Part shown: positions 8,723 through 17,141 of the stretch, piece by piece
Layout: every line of letters begins with the position of its first letter
How positions within the stretch are numbered: position 1 is the stretch's first letter
Assembly: GCF_003097355.1 (NCBI RefSeq)
Contig: NZ_PYUI01000024.1
Coordinates: 17,029 to 81,028 of the forward strand
Reading direction: 5' to 3'
Length of the DNA stretch: 64,000 nucleotides
DNA from: Arthrobacter sp. H-02-3
GTDB lineage: Bacteria > Actinomycetota > Actinomycetes > Actinomycetales > Micrococcaceae
Position numbers and translations under genes: made by a program
The notes under the pieces: model-generated
The model's input: the letters and a program-made list of their open reading frames with translations, nothing else
Database searches by the model: none
What the model was told of the DNA's origin: nothing

Positions 8723-9445
8723 GTGGACATTTCAGCCCTCCTTCCGGCCGCGCAGGCCGCCGGGTCACCGTCGCTGCTGGATCCGGCAAGCCTGCTCGCC
8801 GGTCTGGGCCCGGGAGCCCTGGGCGTCATCGCGCTCATGGTCTTCATCGAGTCCGGCGTGCTCTTTCCCTTCCTGCCCGGAGACTCGCTGCTCTTCACCG
8901 CCGGGCTCCTGCACCAGCAGCTGCACCTGACGCTGCCGGTGCTGATCGGCGTCGTCACCGCGGCCGCCGTCGTCGGGGACCAGGTAGGGTACATGCTGGG
9001 CCGCACTTTCGGCCGGCGATGGTTCAAGGACGATGCCCGGATCCTGAAGACGGCCCACCTGACCACCACGGAAGACTTCTTCCGGCGGCACGGCGGCGCC
9101 GCCGTCGTGCTCGCGCGCTTCGTCCCCATGGTCAGGACCTTTGCGCCGCTCAGTGCGGGGATCGCACGCTATGAGTACAAGTCCTTCATCCTCTGGAACA
9201 TCACCGGCGCGGCGGCGTGGGCAATCTCCGTGACGATGCTGGGCACCTGGCTGGGACACTTTGACATCGTCGCCAAAAACATCGATGTCATCGCCGTGGG
9301 CATGGTCCTGCTCTCCGTCGTGCCGGGTATCGTGCAGTTCCTCAGGCGCCGCCGCACCAGCCGGCGCGCGGGGGCGGCGGCCGGCGACACGGAGGCGGAA
9401 ACCGGGGAGGGACTGCCGGCCCGGGAAATGGTCACGGAAGAATAG
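8723..9445 (+). CDS. DedA/VTT-domain membrane protein
   Basis: 240 residues, GTG start (the only good start after the PAP2 stop, with AGAGGAAG about 14 bases upstream). It has the DedA signatures: FIESGVLFPFLPGDSLLF, RHGGAAVVLARFVPMVRTFA and PLSAGIARYEYKSFILWNIT, with re-entrant and membrane helices and a basic cytoplasmic tail. DedA proteins have been shown in several bacteria to translocate undecaprenyl phosphate back across the membrane. Together with the PAP2 phosphatase next door this gives both the dephosphorylation and the flipping steps of carrier recycling. Function here is inferred from family and context. Confidence 0.87.
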   Translation: MDISALLPAAQAAGSPSLLDPASLLAGLGPGALGVIALMVFIESGVLFPFLPGDSLLFTAGLLHQQLHLTLPVLIGVVTAAAVVGDQVGYMLGRTFGRRWFKDDARILKTAHLTTTEDFFRRHGGAAVVLARFVPMVRTFAPLSAGIARYEYKSFILWNITGAAAWAISVTMLGTWLGHFDIVAKNIDVIAVGMVLLSVVPGIVQFLRRRRTSRRAGAAAGDTEAETGEGLPAREMVTEE

Positions 9446-9450
9446 CTGAC

Positions 9451-10125
9451 ATGACAACCGCTGACCGGCCGTCCCTGCTGCTCGTCGAGGACGACGCCGC
9501 CCTGGGACCGCTCATCGCCGAGCTGCTGTACCCGGATTACCACGTCCGGCTGGTCACCAACGGTCGTGACGGCCTGCACGTGGGGCTGACCGAGGCCTGG
9601 GACGTCATGGTGATCGACCGCGGTCTGCCCGTGATGGACGGCATCGCCCTCATCGCGGCCTTGCGGTCCAAAGGCATCGGCACGCCCATCCTGATCCTGA
9701 CCGCGCTGGGCGACGCAGAGGAGAAAGTCAGGGGTCTGGACGCCGGCGCCAACGACTACGTGACCAAACCGTTCGACGCCGGCGAACTGGCGGCACGACT
9801 GCGCGCACTGACGCGCACCTATGCCGCCGTGCCGGCACCGCTGAGCATCGGGGACTGGGAGTTGGACCCGGCGCAGCGCTCGATCCGGTCGGTCTACGGG
9901 CACACGGTGTCGCTGACCGCAAAGGAAGGACAGCTGCTGGCAGCCCTGGCCGCGGAACCTGACCGGGTCTTCACCCGGGACGAACTCCTCTCAGCGCACT
10001 TCCATGCCTCCGACCAGCCCGGGGTGATCGATACCTACGTCCACCACTTGCGCCGGAAGATCTCCAAGGCCGTCATCCGCACCGTGCACGGCGTCGGCTA
10101 CCAGATCGGCGATGCCCATGAGTAA
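9451..10125 (+). CDS. OmpR/PhoB-family response regulator
   Basis: 224 residues. Receiver domain is at about 6-118, with acidic residues in LVEDDAALG, the phosphoacceptor Asp56 in VMVIDRGLPVMDG, Thr in ILTAL and Lys106 in YVTKPFDAGEL. The winged-helix domain covers about 130-222 (LTAKEGQLLAALAAEPDRVF, IDTYVHHLRRKI, VRTVHGVGYQI-type end). It is a transcription factor controlled by the kinase encoded next. The start is 5 bases after the DedA stop. The 11-bp TTCTTAA repeat upstream of the operon is a plausible binding site for it. Confidence 0.93.
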   Translation: MTTADRPSLLLVEDDAALGPLIAELLYPDYHVRLVTNGRDGLHVGLTEAWDVMVIDRGLPVMDGIALIAALRSKGIGTPILILTALGDAEEKVRGLDAGANDYVTKPFDAGELAARLRALTRTYAAVPAPLSIGDWELDPAQRSIRSVYGHTVSLTAKEGQLLAALAAEPDRVFTRDELLSAHFHASDQPGVIDTYVHHLRRKISKAVIRTVHGVGYQIGDAHE

Positions 10126-11125
10126 CGGCGGGGGCGCCGGCGAAACCCCGGACCACTCCACACTGCGCAAGGCCTCCCTCAAAGTCGCCTTGCGGATCAG
10201 CGCCGCCTGCGCGGTCATGGTCCTCGGACTCCTCGCCGCCACGGCGCTGTACCTCGTCAACCAGCTGGCCCATCCTGAAGTTCCGCGTTCGGCATCGGCC
10301 GGGACCGCCTACGCCTACCTGGATTCCCGGGACGTGCTCGAAGCCATGCTCATCGCCGGGGTCGCGGGAATCGTGCTGGCGGGCATCGTCGGATGGCTCA
10401 GCGCGCGCAGCGCCATCCGCCCCCTCGGGGACGCCCTGGCCCGGCAGCGGCGCTTCGTCCAGGACGCCAGCCATGAACTGCGCACTCCCTTGACCATCCT
10501 GGACACCCGGATCCAGCTTGCCCAGCGCAACACCGAGCCCGGCTCCAAACAGGCCCAGGACCTGGCCCGGATCCGGGAGGACGCGGCAACGCTGACCGGG
10601 ATCGTCAACGAACTGCTCCTCGCGGCCACCACCGACGCCCCTGACCGCTCGGCAGCGCCTGTTGACCTCGCCGACACCGCCTCCGGCGTCGCCGAAAGCC
10701 TCCGGCTGGTCGCGGAGCAACGGGACGTGCGCCTGGACTTCTCCGCCGTTGCCCGACCGCTGGCCAGGATCGACGCCAACGCCTTGCGCCGCGCCGTCCT
10801 GGCTCTGGCGGACAACGCCCTCTCCCACACCCCGCCGGGCGGCCGTGTGACCATCACGACGGCGATCGAGCAGAACCGCGCGGTCATCACCGTGGCGGAC
10901 ACAGGGACCGGGATCACCGGAGTGGACCAGGCCCGGATCTTTGACCGCTTCGTGCGGACCGCCAGCACCGGCGGAACACAGGGACAACGGAGCTTTGGCA
11001 TCGGCTTGGCCCTGGTCCGGGAGATCGCCGTGGCTGCCGGAGGCGCCGTCGAGGTTGCCTCCACCGGCGACGCCGGCACGGTCATGAAGATGACGCTTCC
11101 GCTCGCCGCGGGCGAAATTGACTGA
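10112..11125 (+). CDS. Sensor histidine kinase
   Basis: About 337 residues (335 if the ATG at 10118 is used; both overlap the regulator's 3' end, by 14 or 8 bases). Two membrane helices at about residues 30-52 and 70-93 bracket a very short extracytoplasmic segment (about 20 residues). This is the 'intramembrane-sensing' size class. A poor HAMP-like linker (SARSAIRPLGDALARQRRF) leads into the H box DASHELRTPL with His121, an N box ALADNALSHTPPGG, G1 VADTGTGI and G2 SFGIGLALVREIA. It pairs with the response regulator encoded just before it. With so little outside the membrane, the signal is likely a membrane partner such as the PAP2 or DedA protein. Confidence 0.92.
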   Translation: MPMSNGGGAGETPDHSTLRKASLKVALRISAACAVMVLGLLAATALYLVNQLAHPEVPRSASAGTAYAYLDSRDVLEAMLIAGVAGIVLAGIVGWLSARSAIRPLGDALARQRRFVQDASHELRTPLTILDTRIQLAQRNTEPGSKQAQDLARIREDAATLTGIVNELLLAATTDAPDRSAAPVDLADTASGVAESLRLVAEQRDVRLDFSAVARPLARIDANALRRAVLALADNALSHTPPGGRVTITTAIEQNRAVITVADTGTGITGVDQARIFDRFVRTASTGGTQGQRSFGIGLALVREIAVAAGGAVEVASTGDAGTVMKMTLPLAAGEID

Positions 11126-11159
11126 AAAACCGGGGGAATCCGTGAGAATCCGGGTAAGG

Positions 11160-11210
11160 GAAAGACCGGCGATCGCTTGCCCCCAAGGGAAAATCGATCG
11201 CCGGTCTTTC
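11160..11210. terminator. Strong hairpin between convergent operons
   Basis: A perfect 16-base inverted repeat (arms 11160-11175 and 11195-11210, core GACCGGCGATCG, 19-base loop) stands 34 bases after the kinase stop and 44 bases before the end of the oppositely directed NlpC/P60-like gene. There is no long T run, but the stem is strong enough to end transcription in both directions. Further GC-rich stem-loops (GGCCCC/GGGGCC) lie at 11221-11247. Confidence 0.6.
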
Positions 11211-11254
11211 CGGATTGGGTGGCCCCGGGAGGGGCCGCCTGGCCCCTGCGGGGT

Positions 11255-11929
11255 TTAGGCGCGGACGAAGGTCACGCCGCCGGTCGCGGTGAGCCAGGAC
11301 AGCGGGTGCACGATCGTTTGGTTGGCGCCGTTCATGCCGCCGCTGATCACCTGGCCGTTGCCGGCGTAGATGCCGACGTGGCCGGACTGGACCACCATGT
11401 CACCGGGCTGCGGGGCCGCCACAACGGTTCCGAGGCCGAGGAAGGCCCGGGGCCCGATGTCGCCGACGGGCTTACCGGCCGCGCCAAGGGCCTTTTCCAC
11501 CATCGCGGTGCAGTCCTGGGTGATGCCCAGCTGGCTGTACGCGGCAGAAAGCATGATGGCGTTGCGGCCACCGGCGGGAGCCGCGGCCGGGGCGGCCGCC
11601 GGAACTGCCTGCACCTGTACGGACGGCGCCGCGGCTGCCTTGGGTGCTGCCGCCGGTGCTGCTGCGGAAGCAGCGGCAACGGGCTTGGGCTGTTCGATGA
11701 CCGGCACGGCGACAGAGCTTACTGCGGGGCGGTCGAAGCTGATCTTGACGCTTGAATCGGCGCTGACGGGCGCGCTGAGAAGTCCCTTGACGTCCGCGGC
11801 GGAGGCCGGGGCGGCGTCCCGCTGCACGGGTGCCGGGGCTGCGTTGGCGGCCATTCCGCTGGTAAGAACCAGGCCGGATGCGGCGGCGAGGACGGCGGCA
11901 TGGCGCGCAAAAGTATTGATTGAAGACAT
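11255..11929 (-). CDS. Secreted NlpC/P60-like cell-wall hydrolase
   Basis: 224 residues. The ATG at 11929 has GGAGAGG upstream and lies directly after the riboswitch. The signal peptide ends near SGMAANA (about residue 30). An Ala/Pro/Val-rich linker follows (to about residue 120). The C-terminal domain is compact, with ITQDCTAMVEKAL (Cys at the nucleophile position of NlpC/P60), GDMVVQSGHVGIYAGNGQVI (catalytic His in the family's GHVGIY box) and HPLSWL. This matches the short actinobacterial endopeptidases that cut peptidoglycan stem peptides. Its control by a c-di-AMP riboswitch is the classic arrangement for such enzymes. The usual C-terminal catalytic third residue is not obvious to me. 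Confidence 0.85.
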   Translation of the reverse strand: MSSINTFARHAAVLAAASGLVLTSGMAANAAPAPVQRDAAPASAADVKGLLSAPVSADSSVKISFDRPAVSSVAVPVIEQPKPVAAASAAAPAAAPKAAAAPSVQVQAVPAAAPAAAPAGGRNAIMLSAAYSQLGITQDCTAMVEKALGAAGKPVGDIGPRAFLGLGTVVAAPQPGDMVVQSGHVGIYAGNGQVISGGMNGANQTIVHPLSWLTATGGVTFVRA

Positions 11930-11937
11930 GGATGTAG

Positions 11938-12141
11938 CCTCTCCCAATGCCTGCGAGGTGAGCTGTCGGATTCGGATGGGAGTCACCCGGCCGCACTCCG
12001 GGGCCCGTCGTTGCGGGCACTGTGCGGCTTCACCCCAAGGCCTGCGTATCAGCAGGCCAAAAGTGGTTTCCCCGTCTCTGCCGGTCGTTGGTGCGAGTTA
12101 CCCCCGGGCCGCGGCAGAGTTAGGCAATCGGCTGGGGAGCG
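11938..12141 (-). promoter_or_regulatory. ydaO: ydaO-yuaA (cyclic di-AMP) riboswitch
   Basis: Read on the minus strand, the leader goes from CCGATTGCCTAACTCTG through CCACTTTTGG, then TTGGGGTGAAGCCGC, CCGAATCCGACAGCT and CACCTCGCAGGCATTG to GGGAGAGG, just before the hydrolase ATG. These blocks, their order and spacing match the highly conserved actinobacterial ydaO leader. The RNA binds cyclic di-AMP and turns off expression of cell-wall and osmoprotection genes. Boundaries are by eye and may be off by several bases at either end. Confidence 0.85.
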
Positions 12142-12309
12142 CCCGTATCGGAGACAACAGGCACTTATCCACCGTAGCGCGAACCGCAGGCGAATGTCAC
12201 ATTCAGGTAACGGCCGCCACGGTGCGGTCTGGCAGTTGCCCATAGGGCGGTGCAGCTTTTCGACCATAAGATGATGCCATCAGCACCACCTTGGAAGCGG
12301 AGGCCCGAA

Positions 12310-12555
12310 ATGAACAGCCACTGTGTCGCCATCTGCCAGTTGAGCAACCAGCCCCAGGAGGATTTCGACGTCAACACCGAACTGCTGATCCTGGACGGCC
12401 CGGACGTCCATGTGTCCACATGGGATGCGGAGCCACGGGACGGCGGCTTCGACGAACACGTCCTGAACGACCGGGTGGACGCCCTCGGGTTCATGGTTGT
12501 CAACGACTGGGCCTTCCTGGACGGCAAGGCCTACGCGGTGGTGGAACGGCGGTAA
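12310..12555 (+). CDS. Small conserved hypothetical protein
   Basis: 81 residues, ATG preceded by GGAGG at 12299-12303. An earlier in-frame ATG is possible at 12271. It is acidic and rich in Asp/Val, with phrases such as NTELLILDGPDVHVSTWDAE and DALGFMVVNDWAFLDGKAYA. It has no signal peptide or membrane helix. I do not recognise its family. Confidence 0.65.
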   Translation: MNSHCVAICQLSNQPQEDFDVNTELLILDGPDVHVSTWDAEPRDGGFDEHVLNDRVDALGFMVVNDWAFLDGKAYAVVERR

Positions 12556-12599
12556 GGAACGTAGGCGCGCCGCACCGTCCACGGGACTAGTCTCATTCC

Positions 12600-13037
12600 A
12601 TGACAAAGGATTCGGACAAGGGCCATGAGGGCCAGCAGGTGTTGTGGCGCGGGGATCCCGAGGAACACGACTATCCGGCCGCCGCTCGTTATCTCTCGCT
12701 GCTCACCGATGACGCCAGGGCCGCCGCCATCGTGGAGTCGTTGCGCCTGGCGCCGTTAACCCATCACGTGGCCAAAGACATCCTGCGGGCCTCGGGCCTG
12801 CCGCTCCTGACCCGGGACAACCCCCATGTGGCCTCCGACCTGGCCAAGATTGCCGACGGCCGTCCGCTCTCTCCCGTCCTCCTGGTCCGCGGGGACCTCG
12901 ACGCCGGAGTCGCGGCCCAGATTGCCGACGGCTATCACCGGGTCTGCGCTTCCTACCTCACGGACGAGAACACCGACATTCCGGTGAAGCTTGTTGCCCC
13001 GATTGGCCCGGGGCCGTCCCGCAGTCTCGAGCCATGA
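12600..13037 (+). CDS. Small ParB/sulfiredoxin-like hypothetical protein
   Basis: 145 residues. The C-terminal half reads PLSPVLLVRGDLDAGVAAQI then ADGYHRVCASYLTDENTDIP, a strand-turn-helix pattern (GYHR with a preceding variable strand) like the nuclease-type ParB-N/sulfiredoxin fold, in which the loop contacts nucleotide. That comparison rests on a short motif and is tentative. The stop overlaps the start of the antiporter gene by four bases (ATGA at 13034), so the two are translated together. This suggests a link between the two proteins. Confidence 0.7.
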   Translation: MTKDSDKGHEGQQVLWRGDPEEHDYPAAARYLSLLTDDARAAAIVESLRLAPLTHHVAKDILRASGLPLLTRDNPHVASDLAKIADGRPLSPVLLVRGDLDAGVAAQIADGYHRVCASYLTDENTDIPVKLVAPIGPGPSRSLEP

Positions 13038-14248
13038 CCTTCCTGACCCTGGCGCTGATCGCCGTCGTCGCCCTGGCTGGTCCCCTGCTGGCACTGCCGG
13101 TGCACTGGCGGCTGCCGGTGGTACTGGGCGAACTGCTGGCCGGGATCGCGATCGGACGGACGGGCCTGGGCCTGGTGAACCCGGCAGATCCGACGTTCAG
13201 CTTCCTGGCCAACATCGGGTTTGCGCTGATGATGTTCGTGGCCGGAACCCATGTTCCCGTGAGGGATCCCCAAATCCGCTCCGCCCTCGGCAAAGGCACG
13301 CGCCGGGCCGCAGCGGCCGCAGCGGCGGCAGTGGTCGTCGGAGCCGGCATCGGCCTGCTCTTCGGGACTGGACATGCTCCCCTCTACGTCGTGCTGCTGG
13401 CGTCCTCGTCGGCCGCACTGGTCCTCCCGATCGTCGATTCTCTGCGCCTCGGCGGACCCGACGTCGTTTCCATGACCGCCCAGGTGGCGATCGCTGACAT
13501 AGCCTGCATTGTGGCGCTGCCGCTCCTGGTGGATCCGCCGCACGCGGGCCGGGCGGCCCTGACCGTGCTCACCGTAGCGGGCTGCGCTGCGGCGCTCTTT
13601 TTTATACTCCGCTGGCTGGAGAGCACGGGAATCCGCGGCCACGTGCACCGGCTCTCGGAGAACCGCAAGTTTGCCCTGGAGCTGAGGATCCAGTTGGCGG
13701 TGCTGTTTGCCTTGGCCGGTGTCGCGACTTTCGGCAACGTGTCCGTGATGATGGCGGGCTTTTCCTTCGGCCTGGTGGTGGCGGCCGTCGGCGAGCCGAG
13801 GCGGCTGGCCCGGCAACTTTTTGCCCTCAGCGACGGCTTCCTGGGCCCGCTGTTCTTTGTCTGGCTGGGCGCATCCCTGACGCTCAAGGACCTGGCCGGG
13901 CATCCGGACATGATTGCGCTCGGTCTGGCACTGGGAGCCGGAACGTTGCTGGCACACGCCGGTTTGGCGTTCCTGGGGCTCCCCCTGCCGCTCGGCGTGT
14001 TGTCGGCGGCCCAGCTCGGCGTGCCGGTGGCAGCTGCGAGCATCGGCACGCAGCTTGACGTTCTGTTTCCCGGCGAGGCAGCAGCCCTGCTGATGGGGGC
14101 GTTGATCACCATCGCCGCGAGCGCCGTGGCCGGGTCACGGGCAGCCAAGAGGTTCGCACTGCCCGCGAAGGCCGGCGGCGGGTCAAACGAAGCCGGCAGC
14201 ACCGCCGGCCAAGGTGATCCAGGCGATCCAAGCGCTCCGAAGCACTGA
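13034..14248 (+). CDS. Cation:proton antiporter (CPA2/KefB-type)
   Basis: 404 residues with about 12 membrane helices. It opens with ALIAVVALAGPLLALPVHWR and LPVVLGELLAGIAIGRTGLG, the typical CPA2 start (the 'GE.LAGI..G' helix). AQVAIADIACIVALPLLV carries the paired-Asp region in degraded form (only one acidic residue, in ADIACIV). Late helices include LSDGFLGPLFFVWLGASL and LGVPVAAASIGTQL. There is no C-terminal RCK/TrkA-N domain. It is probably a monovalent-cation/proton exchanger in the cytoplasmic membrane; the ion is unknown. The four-base overlap with the upstream gene indicates coupling. Confidence 0.85.
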   Translation: MTFLTLALIAVVALAGPLLALPVHWRLPVVLGELLAGIAIGRTGLGLVNPADPTFSFLANIGFALMMFVAGTHVPVRDPQIRSALGKGTRRAAAAAAAAVVVGAGIGLLFGTGHAPLYVVLLASSSAALVLPIVDSLRLGGPDVVSMTAQVAIADIACIVALPLLVDPPHAGRAALTVLTVAGCAAALFFILRWLESTGIRGHVHRLSENRKFALELRIQLAVLFALAGVATFGNVSVMMAGFSFGLVVAAVGEPRRLARQLFALSDGFLGPLFFVWLGASLTLKDLAGHPDMIALGLALGAGTLLAHAGLAFLGLPLPLGVLSAAQLGVPVAAASIGTQLDVLFPGEAAALLMGALITIAASAVAGSRAAKRFALPAKAGGGSNEAGSTAGQGDPGDPSAPKH

Positions 14249-14269
14249 ACGGGATCGAGTAAGGGAACG

Positions 14270-15010
14270 TCACCTTCCGACGGGCGTGAACTGTAGCTCG
14301 GGTCTCCTCTTGGCCATTTCCGCCAGGACCCGCGTTACGGCGTCCCGCACCGCCGCGGCGTCGTCGGCTGTGTCACGGTCGGCTGTGGCGCGGTCGGTTG
14401 TGGCGCCGTCGGCCTCCGTGTCGGAGTCAAATGTGAAACCCGCCGCGTCCCCGCCGAGCACCGCGCGCGCGTGGCGGACGAACCTGTCCCAATCCCCGGC
14501 GCCGGCGCGCAACGCCATCAGCGGCGAAAGAAGCGCGGCCCGGCGCAGCCAGGGATCGGGCTCGCGCACCCACCGGTCCAGCACGCTGTCGGCCCGCACC
14601 CTGCCCAGGACGTCCAGACCGTGCACGAGCGGCCCGACGACGTCGACGGCGAGCGGATCCACGAGGTCCGGCAGCCGAGCCTCCCGGATGAAGCCCTCCA
14701 GCCGGGTGAGATCCGAGTTGGTCAACAGCTTCACGTTGTCCTGCAGCAGCACGACCGCTGCGAGGCGGCGCTCGAAGACCGGCACCGCCCAGAGTTCGGA
14801 ACTCAGAGCCGTGATCTCATCATGCGCGAGTCCGGAATACCGGCGGCCGGCATCCCGGACGGTCCCGCGCACGGCACCCACGGAGGCGCCGTAGAAACCG
14901 AGGCCACCGCCCCCCGGATTCTTTCCCAGCCCGTACCGCAGCGCCTCCGCACGGCTCCAGGAACCTTCCCGCTGCAGCGCGAGGTCAATGAAATCGCCAG
15001 CATCACTCAC
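14270..15010 (-). CDS. DNA alkylation repair protein-like (AlkD/HEAT-repeat) protein
   Basis: 246 residues from a GTG at 15008-15010 (GAGGGG upstream); the longer frame to 15292 runs antisense to the lipoprotein. The middle, WAVPVFERRLAAVVLLQDNV then VDPLAVDVVGPLVHGLD and VLDRWVREPDPWLRRAALLS, is the alternating helix pattern of AlkD-type alkylbase DNA glycosylases, including the Trp-rich HEAT repeats. The last 45 residues are an acidic Asp/Thr/Ala-rich repeat insertion (DRATADRDTADD) encoded by near-identical 12-14 base units, which is unusual. The gene is alone and antiparallel to its neighbours. Confidence 0.72.
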   Translation of the reverse strand: MSDAGDFIDLALQREGSWSRAEALRYGLGKNPGGGGLGFYGASVGAVRGTVRDAGRRYSGLAHDEITALSSELWAVPVFERRLAAVVLLQDNVKLLTNSDLTRLEGFIREARLPDLVDPLAVDVVGPLVHGLDVLGRVRADSVLDRWVREPDPWLRRAALLSPLMALRAGAGDWDRFVRHARAVLGGDAAGFTFDSDTEADGATTDRATADRDTADDAAAVRDAVTRVLAEMAKRRPELQFTPVGR

Positions 15011-15125
15011 AGGTCCATTCTTTCCCCTCGGCGCGCGGGCGGGAAAACGCGTAATCGTGCCCTGCCGGCTGCGCCTACCTAGACTGATTGGGACAAGTTT
15101 CCGATTGAAAGCGGTTCTCGCAGCC

Positions 15126-15752
15126 ATGCACACCACCACCAGGCACCCCAAGCTGGCACTTGCCGTCGCACTCTCCGCCGTGACGTTGGGGGTGGCGTCG
15201 TGTGCTGCTTCCGGGCCGTCCCCCGAGGTGCCTGCCACGTCGGCGGCGCCGACGACCTCCACAGCCTCCGCCGCCGATTTTGGCCTCGACATCGCAGGGG
15301 CTCCCGGACGGATCGCCCAGGCCGGTCTCTCGGTGCTGACAGCCGAGGGGAACGTGGACCACTACCATGCGCATCTGGACGTTCTGAAGGACGGCAAGGC
15401 CGTAGCTGTGCCGGCCAACATCGGCATCACGGCCGGCCCGGACAACAGGGCCAACGGCATCTCCGCGCTCCACACCCACGACACCACCGGCGTGGTCCAC
15501 ATCGAGTCCCCCACAGCCGGCCAGGTCTTCACCCTCGGGCAGCTCTTCACGGAATGGGGCGTCCTCGGAGGCAGCGGCGCCCCGGGCACCGGGGCGGGAC
15601 CGCTGGACGGCTGGACCCTCTACGTGAACGGCCAGAAGTACGACGCCGGCATCCGGGACCTCCCGTTGAAGGCACACGACGAGATCGTCCTGAGCTACGG
15701 CACTCCCCCGGCAAAGATCCCGGCCGCCTACGAATTTCCGTCTGGAGAATGA
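15126..15752 (+). CDS. Lipoprotein of unknown function with His-rich region
   Basis: 208 residues. Signal peptide with lipobox GVASC (Cys about residue 27), then a Ser/Thr/Ala spacer and a globular part. VDHYHAHLDVLKDGKAV carries three nearby histidines and SALHTHDTTGVVHIESP two or three more. This arrangement could bind a divalent metal or haem. I do not know the family. The gene starts near AGCC with no strong Shine-Dalgarno; a longer N-terminus is in frame but would overlap the opposite gene. Confidence 0.72.
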   Translation: MHTTTRHPKLALAVALSAVTLGVASCAASGPSPEVPATSAAPTTSTASAADFGLDIAGAPGRIAQAGLSVLTAEGNVDHYHAHLDVLKDGKAVAVPANIGITAGPDNRANGISALHTHDTTGVVHIESPTAGQVFTLGQLFTEWGVLGGSGAPGTGAGPLDGWTLYVNGQKYDAGIRDLPLKAHDEIVLSYGTPPAKIPAAYEFPSGE

Positions 15753-16036
15753 GGGGGCGCAAGGCCGCCGCATCGGATCAAGCCGGCCGACTCCGGCACT
15801 TGCGGCGACAAGCGCAGGTTTGCGGGCCAAGGTAACGATCCAGTAACGTAGGCGACTGGCCGCGAAGGCCTGGCCCGAACGCAGGGCCCCGGACTGCCCC
15901 TTGCCGGGCCCGGTTGCGCCGTTCGGCGTCTGCTCGCCCGTGCCCTTGCGGCAGGGGCCGGATGAAGCTTCCCGCACTGGCCGCCGCCCTGGCAGCGACG
16001 GTTGTGTGCGCCAGTCACCAAGCCCGGAGGGGTCCG

Positions 16037-17125
16037 TTGTTCACGAAATCACCGTCCAAAGATGCACCGTCCAAAGAAGCACAGTTCAAGACGACACACT
16101 TCAACAAAATCGCCATTGCGCTGACCATGGGCGCGCTGTCCCTGACCGGGTGCGGCGCTGCTCCCACGGCAGGAGCCGCAGCCCTTTCCCCGGCCAGCGA
16201 GGCCTCACATCCTGCCGTGGCGTCGACGCCGTCGGCGGCCGCAGCGACTAAGGCGCCGGCCACCGGGTCTGCGCTGAAGCCGGTCGGCGGGTCGGCCACT
16301 ACAGCGGCAGATCCCGGAATCGTGGCGGCGCCGGCAGTCCCCGCCACACCCGCAGCCGCACCGGTCGATCCGGCCGCAGGGGGTGCCGCTCCGGCGGCAG
16401 CCGCCGCGGGTTCGACGTCGGTCGCGCCGGCCGCCGCGCCCGTTTCCGCCCAAGCCGCCGTCGCCGCCACCGGCGACGGTTCGCAGGCCGCCACGGCCCG
16501 GGGCTGGGGTGCGGTTGTCGCGGGCGACGAGTTCTCCAACACGGGCGCCCCGGACTCCACCAAGTGGAGCGTCTTCAACGGAACCGGACATGCCGGAAAG
16601 GGCCTGCGCAGCCCGCAGGCATGGTCAGTTGCCAACGGCGTGGCCACAGTCAGCGGTAACTCGGCCGGCACCACGGGCGGCATGTCGGCCAAATTTGCGC
16701 AGCAAAAGTACGGCAAGTGGGAGACCCGCATGCGGACCAACGCCCGGGACCCGAAGTACCATCCTGTGCTGATCCTGTGGCCGAACAACAACACCTCCCC
16801 CAACTGCGCCGAGATCGACTACGCCGAGGGCAGCACCAACACCGCCCAGATCAAGTTCTTCCTGCACTATGCCTGCAGCGGCTCGAACTTCCAGACCACG
16901 GCGGCCACGACCATCGACACCACCCAGTGGCATAACTACGCCGTCGAGTGGACTCCTGGCGGCATCACCGGCTACATCGACGGCGTGAAGACCTTCTCCG
17001 ACACGAACCCGGCGCACCTGCCCTCCGTGGGCATGCACCAGACGCTGCAGTTGGACTGGTTCCCTGACGGATCAGCCACCAAGCCTTCACAGATGCAGGT
17101 CGACTGGGTCCGCGTCTACAAGTAG
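16037..17125 (+). CDS. Secreted GH16-family glycoside hydrolase (paralogue A)
   Basis: 362 residues from a TTG at 16037 with GGAGGGG 4 bases upstream (an ATG at 15962 is in frame but has no better site). The N-terminus is basic, then a hydrophobic signal with lipobox-like LSLTGCGAA. A long Ala/Pro/Val linker (to about residue 170) precedes the catalytic domain. The GH16 acid pair is present: E259, D261 and E264 in CAEIDYAEG (ExDxxE). Substrates in this family are beta-1,3-, beta-1,3/1,4-glucans or agar/carrageenan-type sugars; which one applies here is not shown. It has a close copy, inverted, at 18412-19173. Confidence 0.88.
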   Translation: MFTKSPSKDAPSKEAQFKTTHFNKIAIALTMGALSLTGCGAAPTAGAAALSPASEASHPAVASTPSAAAATKAPATGSALKPVGGSATTAADPGIVAAPAVPATPAAAPVDPAAGGAAPAAAAAGSTSVAPAAAPVSAQAAVAATGDGSQAATARGWGAVVAGDEFSNTGAPDSTKWSVFNGTGHAGKGLRSPQAWSVANGVATVSGNSAGTTGGMSAKFAQQKYGKWETRMRTNARDPKYHPVLILWPNNNTSPNCAEIDYAEGSTNTAQIKFFLHYACSGSNFQTTAATTIDTTQWHNYAVEWTPGGITGYIDGVKTFSDTNPAHLPSVGMHQTLQLDWFPDGSATKPSQMQVDWVRVYK

Positions 17126-17141
17126 GCCTCGGTCGCCGGCT

